DNA of 64,000 nt, taken from positions 1,674,001 to 1,738,000 of the forward strand of contig JAJQJQ010000037.1 of assembly GCA_028622995.1 (NCBI GenBank). Reading direction: 5' to 3'. A program made the position numbers and the translations under genes. This document shows positions 56,885-64,000 of this stretch, piece by piece. The notes under the pieces were generated by a model. The model saw only the letters and a program-made list of their open reading frames with translations, was not told where the DNA came from and searched no databases. Within the stretch, counting starts at the first letter, position 1, and each line of letters begins with the position of its first letter. This DNA comes from Panagrolaimus kolymaensis. Taxonomy: Eukaryota > Nematoda > Chromadorea > Rhabditida > Panagrolaimidae.

Positions 56885-58350
56885 TTATCCAAAATTATTT
56901 GAAGCTTTAAGAAATAAAAAATAAAAGAATTTATAAAAATTATTTACTTCGTAGGAGCCATTTTGTAATGTCAAATATTTTACCCTATATCACCTGGATA
57001 GAATTTTTATAGCCATAATTTATTATTTCAAACCTAAAAGCAACACACAAAAAAATGTATGACATTTTTTGTTTATAAACAGGTGTAAATTTTATATAAT
57101 TGTTTTAAGAATGACTATTTACTAAGAAGAACCATATAAAAGTTGAGTTTGCGTTATTTGAAAAGAAGGGTTTTATTTTGTCTTTAATTTCTTAGAACTT
57201 TTTGGATTTTCTTTAAAGGAATGGCAGATCTGTGATGCAAAAAAAGTTTCCATTTCCAAAAAATATTTTTCATACCGTTTTTCAAAAACTTTGCAGAACA
57301 AAATGCAAATTTTCTATTTTTTTTATAGTAATAAAGAAATTTTTTAAATGCTTTCTATTTGTTTGTTTGGTAGTAAAAAGAAATGGAAGAAAAATAAATT
57401 TTTTAAATCGCATTTTTATTCAGTTGAAATAAATACAAAAAAATCGCTAAAATTGATCGCATTAAGAAGCAAATGTTTTTTATTTTGCTGCGATCGCGAA
57501 TAAACTATTTTTTCCTGCTCTTTACACTTTTCACAACACCTTCGTTTGTATCATCGATTAGCAAGCATGGAGCTTTGAAATTTATTTGAAAACTTTTTTT
57601 TTTTGCTTTTGACATACATATTTTTTTGGTTGTAAAAGATATTTTGTTTTGTAATAGAATTTTGAATATTTTATTTATCTTTTTTTACTTTTTTTTCGAA
57701 TTTGAAGTTGGAACAGCTGAGATGGAGGAAGTCTTTTTGGTTGGCTTATAAAAATAAGTCGTTTGAATTTGTTTTTAAGTATCCGGGGAAAACAATCCTA
57801 CGATATTTATTAAATTTTTACTTGTCCTCGTCAATGAACTTGAAAGACGCAAAAAAGAAGAAGAAGATCGATAAACCCATGAAGAAAATTGTTTCTTTAT
57901 TCCAAAAATTATAAAAATGAAAAACAAATTTTCTCTTGATATTCAGAAAAAAAATTATAATAAATTTATTTTTATTTAATATAAAAATCCTTTTTATTTA
58001 CCAAACATTGGTAGAAAAAACAATAATAAAATTTATTTTTGACAATTAAAAAATAAGAAAAAACTTTCTTTAACCCTGAAAGACGACAATTAATAATTTT
58101 AATAATAAAAAGAAATTTTGAATGTTTTTACGATAATAAAAAAATACAATAATAATACAGTTAATTCAATATATAAAAAAGGTAGATAATTTTTTTTAAA
58201 TATTTGGAATGCAAAAACAAAAAACATAATAAAACATATTTTTATTTTTTTTGGACGAATGAATGCAGGATGATTAATAATAAAATAAAATAATAAAATG
58301 CTTTCGATGTGATAAAAATGCGAGTTGAAGAAGAATTTGGTTTTTAAATG
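56885..58350. other. Intergenic with E-boxes and a possible relic
   Basis: CACCTG at 56991-56996 (107 bp upstream of receptor copy 4) and CAGGTG at 57080-57085 are the probable receptor promoter. On the plus strand, 57220-57300 has ATGGCAGATCTG followed by a frame reading KFPFPKNIFHTVFQKL, a weak resemblance to the F-box-like segment, which may be a relic. The rest to 58350 is AT-rich; the RhoGEF last exon begins there. Confidence 0.4.
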
Positions 58351-61300
58351 TTAGATATCGCTGAAAAATAAAATAAAATTAAGTTTGTTTCCAAGCAAAT
58401 TAAATATAAAATTTTAATTTACAATTTTTTGCAAAAAAGTTTTTTAAATTTTTTTAAATGCAACTTTTTAAGAAAAATTCGTATTGAGAATAAACTTTTT
58501 GGTAGGTTTCTTGGATAGAAATCAAAAACTTACGAAGTTTCAATATTATCATCTAGAATAAATTTAAGTAAATCATTTGAAGTTTTTTGTAATAAAATTG
58601 TATCATCTATAGGACTTCCTTCTGGTGGTGGAACATCTGGAATTGGAGGCAACAACAAACTACTTGAAGATGAAGCATGCGAGTGCTTAATGATTTCTTC
58701 TGGGGATAGCTTTTCCAAAGTTATGCTGACAGATGACGTTGATGTTTTAGGCTCAGGTGATGAATCTTTAGGTCGAGGAGAAAGTTGATCGCCGCCAATC
58801 AAAACTGTACTAATATGTGGCGAAGGTTCGAGATCAATCGCGGCTTCGGCAGCGATGTTCGTCAAAGTGCTGGTATCTGTCATGGTTGTCGAAACTATGG
58901 TTCCGGTGTCTTGAGACGAGGCAGAACTAATTCCAGAAGTGGATGAGCCAAACGAATCCGAAGACCCAACTGTGGATTGACTATATCGGCGACCATTCTA
59001 AAAAAACAAAAATAGTTATTTAACGAAAAAACATTTTCAAAAAATCTTACGAGTTCGTTAAGTTTCGAAGATATCTTTCTAGACGATCCACTCATGGCAC
59101 TTGAAACATTCCAACTAAATCTTTTTAAAATCGCTGTAGGACCATTGGAATGATTAGGTCGTTGAGAATCTATTTCTCCAACTGTATGATATCGTTTTTC
59201 AAATCTTCGACCATTATTTAATGCTAATTGTCTCAGATTTTGTGAAGTCAATGAATCTCCCGAAACATTAAAATCAATGGGTGATGAACAAGGTCCTCCA
59301 ATAATATCTTCAGGTATTCCACCTTGAGGCGAATTATTACTATTGAATACTTCACTTTCTTCTGATGTTTCTTCAGTTAATGGTGGAGTCATAGATGAAT
59401 GAAATGATTCATTTTCAAATGAACCCGGAGCATGGCCATTCATGGAAATTACAGAAGAAACGGAAGTTTGAGCTCGAGCAGGGGAATTATTTCTTGCTGA
59501 TGTTGGCGCTGTTTGGGGTTGTTGTTGTGGTTGTGGGTCTTCAGTGAAGGAAGAAGCTAGGGAAACTTTAGACCCTGAAGATCCTGGTGTACAATCGCTA
59601 TAGTGCCTTCGATCGAGTTGTTCAGCAGAAGCAATAGTTTCAGATTTTCGGAGATCTAAAAATTTTAAAAATTTGCATATTTATTTCTGCCCAGAACAGA
59701 GCGCCAAGAAAATTCTTTAGAAAAATGTTTTAAAAGTTAAGATTGCTAAAACTTACGAGCTGATGAAGGCCGACTAGCTGCAACAACTTGAGAATCCATA
59801 CTATGCGATTTTTTATGTGCAATTCCTGGCAATTGCTTTTCATTTATCCAAGAGCCAGTTGTTGTAGGCGTTTGGGATCTCAAAGCTTCTTTAACCAAAG
59901 CTCGATGATTTTCTTTTTCTTGAAGCACAGATTTAAAATCATGAGTTTGAATCCTGCGAAATTCTTCTTGAGTCATATGAATCATTTCAATCCATCGACG
60001 AGTTTCTTCAATATTTGCTGTAAGCATCATTTTGAAAAATACGGGGAAACCAAAATCATTTATTGAAATAAGAAAGAATCCAGTAGTTTCAGGGACGCAA
60101 ATGAGTGACGAAATATGTAATGGAGATTTAATAACTCTCAAACGATTGTTATCTTTTTTGGACGAAGATTTACATATTAAAAACATATCCGTGAAAAGTA
60201 TACAATGAACATCCATTTTTGATCCCTGTCGAGTGGGTTCACGCATTTTCAGATCTCCTTTAGTTATAATTCTTCTATAATGTGGATGGGGGCCAATATA
60301 CGGCATAGGATTGAGGAGATTAAAATGATGGTAAGAAGATCTTGGATGGAAAAGCTTTTCAAATTCTTCTGTGTCTATTACATCGTAGGATTCTACGGTT
60401 TTCATTACTTCAATAAGTTGAATTTGTAAATCTTTATTATTCATTGCATAATTTAATTGACCCGTAGCCAATTCAGCGCATTCGATCATTTCCTAAAAAA
60501 ATAAAATAAATAATTAATTAAGTTTTTATGAATATTTTCGTTTTTGGATCCAAAATTAACAAAAATGAAATTTCATGGAAGAATTTATTATTTTTTGCAG
60601 ATTTCTTAATCTCGTCGCGAAAATTTAAAATGTTACTAACCTGTAATGCTGATCTTTCTGTATTACACGTGGTAGTCTTCAAAACATTTTTCAACATCAA
60701 TGGATATCGTGTCAATCTCTGCATGGGGATCGATAAATTATCAATAAGTGTTTGCCGATTCATCATATTTAAACTTTCACACCAATTAACAAATTCAGCA
60801 AATTTTTCATTTTCTTTTTGCTTTTTTCTTACATAATTTAATGAATCCGCATGAGCGACATTAAATTTAATATAACATTTTGACCAAACTGTAATATCAT
60901 CAAATCCATCATACATAAGCGTGGAAATTAATGGACCACCCGTTTTTCGTGATTCTTCAATCATGGGTAATATTGCACGATCCCAAAATTCTAAGTTATT
61001 TTTAAGTAAATCTCCATAATTAAGAAAAACTTTTGATGGTTGTATGTCGGTGAGATAACCTTGTCGTTGAAGTTCGAGAAGAATGTTAGTGAGGTCATCC
61101 ATATTTTGAAGGGATTTAATATAGCGTTTTTCGGTTTCAATTATTTCCCATATTGCTGCTTGTTGTTTTTGGGCTGATTCATTTAGTTGCTAAAAATGCA
61201 AAAAGTATGTTTATAAAAAGTTTTAAAAATAAATCTGTAAAATAATTGTTTATTAGTTTTTTGCTTTCAGAAAACTGTTTTTTTAATAAAAAAGTCGAAA

Positions 61301-63761
61301 ATTGTTATTATTATTGAAAATGCACTGTTAATTTTAGCTGTTTTTTATAATAAAAATATGCCTTGCTATTTTTTTTTGTAAATTATAAAAAATCTTTTCG
61401 TTTTTACCATTTTTGTTTAGATTTCTTATTAACGAAATTTGGGATTTTTGGAAGTACAAAAAAGCTCTGAAGAGAATAAAAACTGTATCCAAAATTGTGC
61501 ATTTTATAGCTCTTTATAGCTACTTAACCTAGATCATGTTAATTCCTTTTTTTTAAATAGCATAATTAAAAAAATTTAGTATACGTATTCAAATATTGGC
61601 ATTTAAAAAAAATGTGCTTTAATCATCTCTTTATGCATAAGATTTCCAGTCTCGGCACATTTTTTTGTGCGTGATAGCGCTTATGAAACACTTACTCATA
61701 AGATGAAAAATTAAAAAACATTTAATACCAAATGAAAAAAAAGGAAAAAGATAAAATTAAAAGTACAACTCTTTACTTACCGTATGTTTTTTAACTATAT
61801 CAGTCCAATGTTTTTCAATTTCAAGGCTTGAAAGATCTGTGCCTCTTGCGGATACAATTAAAGTTAAAATTTTATCGGCTGCATTTGTGAGTTTATTGTC
61901 CTAAAACAAAACAAAAATTATTATCATTATTTCGTGGCGAGACTAATTATTTTCGCGGTGAGGCTACAAAAAACTTTTAAAATTACTTACTTTAGCTGAA
62001 AATATTCCTCTTCTTGAAGCTTTACCTCTTGCTGAAATAGTTCCCGAGAGATGTTCATCATTAAAAATAGCACTTCCATGATGGTCGATGCTTCCATCGC
62101 TATTGCCGCCAGGGTTGGAATCAATACTATGCGACCCTCGTCTTGGTGGATAGGCTGCCACCAATTCTCCAACAATTGGATTATTGGTATGCGTGGGTGT
62201 TGAAACAGCGGATAATGATTGGGCCGCTTCTTCAGCAAATAGCACATTTACCGGGCAAGTTGATAATGAACGAGGTTTACCAAGCTGTAAACGAAGTTTA
62301 AGACTCATATCTTTTTTCCTTTTCCTTTTTTTGAAGGAAGAAAACTTGAGACACTTGGAATTAAATTTTATTTGAGAAAAATTGAAAGTGAGAAAAATAT
62401 TAAAAAACCTTTCAAGTTTATATATGAAAAAAAATTAATGAAAAGCTTTTCTTTCTTTAATTTTTTTCCTAACTCCAAAATCCAAAAAAAACTCGTGACA
62501 AATTTTTCTTTCTATTTCATTTTTTTTTTCAGAGACAAAATAAAAAAACTGAATAGAAAGCTAATTTTTGTTTTGTTTTTGTATAGATAGACTATGAAAC
62601 TAAATTGTTCACGCAATAAACGCTTACCCTTTACTTTAAATGCGCAAAAAAAAGAAAATAAAGTTCATGAAAAAAATAGAAAAATAAAGAAAAGAAAAAG
62701 AAACGAGACATTATTGAAAATAAAAAGGTAATAATTTTTATTATTTGAATTTTGATATTGTTATTAATTTTATTATGTGAAAGAAAAGCAGTTGACCTTA
62801 TAATTTATAAAGAAAATAATTGGATATATCTCTCATATGATAGGTAAACACCAAATAACAAAATTTTGAACTTTAATTAGTAAAATAAAAAAAGGAAATG
62901 TTAAAATGGCTAAAGATTGGTTTCGGAAACTTTTTAATATAGGAAGAAAAAAAACTAAAAACTAAAAGAAAAGTTCTTTGTTTTCTTTTAGGAAACAAAG
63001 AAAGTAAGAAAAAAATATAAAATATTGTTTACTTTTAGTTACTGTCAAAAGAAAGTAAGTCTAAAATGAAATTAATTCTTAGACTTTTGTTACTCTCCAC
63101 TATTTATGTTCCTGATATAAAAGTTTGCTTAATTATCTTTTTCAACACAGACCTACTAAAAATTGATTAATTAATAACAAAAAAATGAAATAATTTATAG
63201 CGCGTGAGTGTGTTTGACGTCTTTTTCTCATTTTTATTTTATTTTAACCCCACTCAAAAATAAACTTCAAAAAAAGTTTAGTGGCTCTATTTTTGGCTTT
63301 TTACGTTATTGTCTAAGTTTTGTAAAACCTAAATATAGGTATTTTATTTTTTAGAACCACAAAACGAACTCTCAGAAAAAAGAAGGACAAAATAAAAGAA
63401 AAAAGAGAGTAACAGAATTTTGATAATAATTTTATGTTTTTGATTACTCTCACTTTCTCGATAAGACCCATTTTATTTTAAATTTAAAAAATTTAAAAAC
63501 TTACGATTTTCTTTGTGCTAAAGCTGGATTTTCTTGAAATAGTATCTGCTGAACATTTTCGAGTTTTATCATTATTAGATTTTTCTGAATCATGGCTTCG
63601 AAAACTAAATGATGATTTTCGACTGCTATCTGCCCCCGCTGCCGCCGCCGCCATCGCTTCGACAATATTAAATGTATCAGTTGGAAGACTTAAATTTGAA
63701 CATGGAAGAATGGTGGACGACGTTAGATTATTCCTTGAACGAGAAAGCATTTCTCGTTTCA
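58351..63761 (-). CDS. DH-PH RhoGEF, PLEKHG5/RHGF-2-like (5' end beyond window)
   Basis: Exons 61991-62308, 61781-61901, 60641-61189, 59757-60492, 59051-59655, 58534-58997 and a 10-nt last exon 58351-58360 form a protein of about 930 residues. The DH domain ([16 protein letters not shown] to [16 protein letters not shown]) activates Rho GTPases by nucleotide exchange; a PH domain follows (KGDLKMREP to RRWIEMIHM). The Ser/Pro-rich C-terminal half has a Gln run (QPQQQPQ). Spacing and the motif GFWD-like [18 protein letters not shown] suggest PLEKHG5, whose C. elegans relative is RHGF-2. The protein ends ETSDI, a class I PDZ ligand. Exon 61781-61901 is 121 nt where 120 fits, so one base near 61860 breaks the frame, probably an assembly error. 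Exon 63505-63761 (MLSRSRNNL ... [11 protein letters not shown]) ends in phase 0 and may be an alternative upstream exon, with ATG 62308 a second start. Confidence 0.78.
62309..63504. other. Intron or alternative promoter region of the RhoGEF gene
   Basis: No exon is seen between ATG 62308 and the upstream exon donor at 63504. There is no strong acceptor directly before ATG 62308, which supports a separate transcription start here rather than a spliced internal exon. Confidence 0.4.
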
Positions 63762-64000
63762 CTGCAAAAAAATAAAAATGGGTGTGTTTTTTTATAAAAA
63801 AAAAAATAATGGTAAATAATGATTTTTTTATTTGAAGAAAAAATGGAAAACCGCGCCTTGAAATTTTTTTATGTTTGTATCAAACAAATTTAATATCTTT
63901 TTGAAACAGAGACTTTTTGTAAGAAAAAAATAATGGAAAAAATTTAGAAACTCATAAATTTGAAATAATTTTTCGATGTTTGCTTAGTTTTTCTTTTGTA
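63762..64000. other. Intron continuing past the window end
   Basis: The sequence upstream of acceptor TTTTTTTGCAG at 63762 is intron-like and AT-rich. The first exons of the long RhoGEF form lie outside the window. Confidence 0.5.

Noticed and set aside
57702..57914. 70-codon plus-strand frame
   Set aside because: No ATG at its start, lysine-rich end and no paralog in the window.

Overview
The window is AT-rich nuclear DNA of a nematode. Introns are short (about 40-400 bp), begin with GT (twice with GC) and end in TTTTAG or TTTCAG. One start codon sits just after a free splice acceptor, as expected for trans-splicing. The gene content also points to nematodes: a WAGO-type Argonaute, Srh-like 7TM chemoreceptors, an expanded F-box-like family and a PLEKHG5/RHGF-2-like RhoGEF. 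A clade IV panagrolaimid-like worm is my guess from style only.

Layout: 1-3153 is low-complexity with no gene. 3154-12000 (minus strand) holds an intact receptor tyrosine kinase, a decayed Argonaute and an Hsp70-like gene of odd domain order. 12800-20200 is a block of virus-derived genes of Maverick/Polinton type: packaging ATPase, double-jelly-roll major capsid protein, penton-like protein with proline-rich repeats, a small membrane protein and several unknowns. No polymerase, integrase or protease lies in the window, and the ATPase is frameshifted. 20640-22335 is the first of four 7TM receptor genes; the others are at 33816-34967, 35588-37011 and 55465-56884, and all share exon sizes and an upstream CAGGTG E-box. 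From 22600 to 55200 there are about 16 members of an F-box-like family in two related subfamilies, some intact, some with stops. An LRR protein gene lies inside the array at 41711-43604. 58351-63761 is a DH-PH RhoGEF ending in a 10-nt exon that gives a PDZ-binding tail.

The F-box-like array has been hit repeatedly by small DNA transposons whose ends and target-site duplications can be read exactly. One is a 1.6 kb foldback, one is a 139-bp near-perfect palindrome inserted in frame in the F-box-like segment, four are hAT-like MITEs (one in an exon, one that duplicated a splice donor), and one is a 265-bp element with 4-bp duplications. In three genes, removing the element and one duplication copy restores the expected exon phase.

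Several single-base frameshifts fall in short homopolymer runs, including in the otherwise well-preserved RhoGEF. Some apparent pseudogene marks may therefore be residual assembly errors. The in-frame nonsense codons are more credible as true decay.
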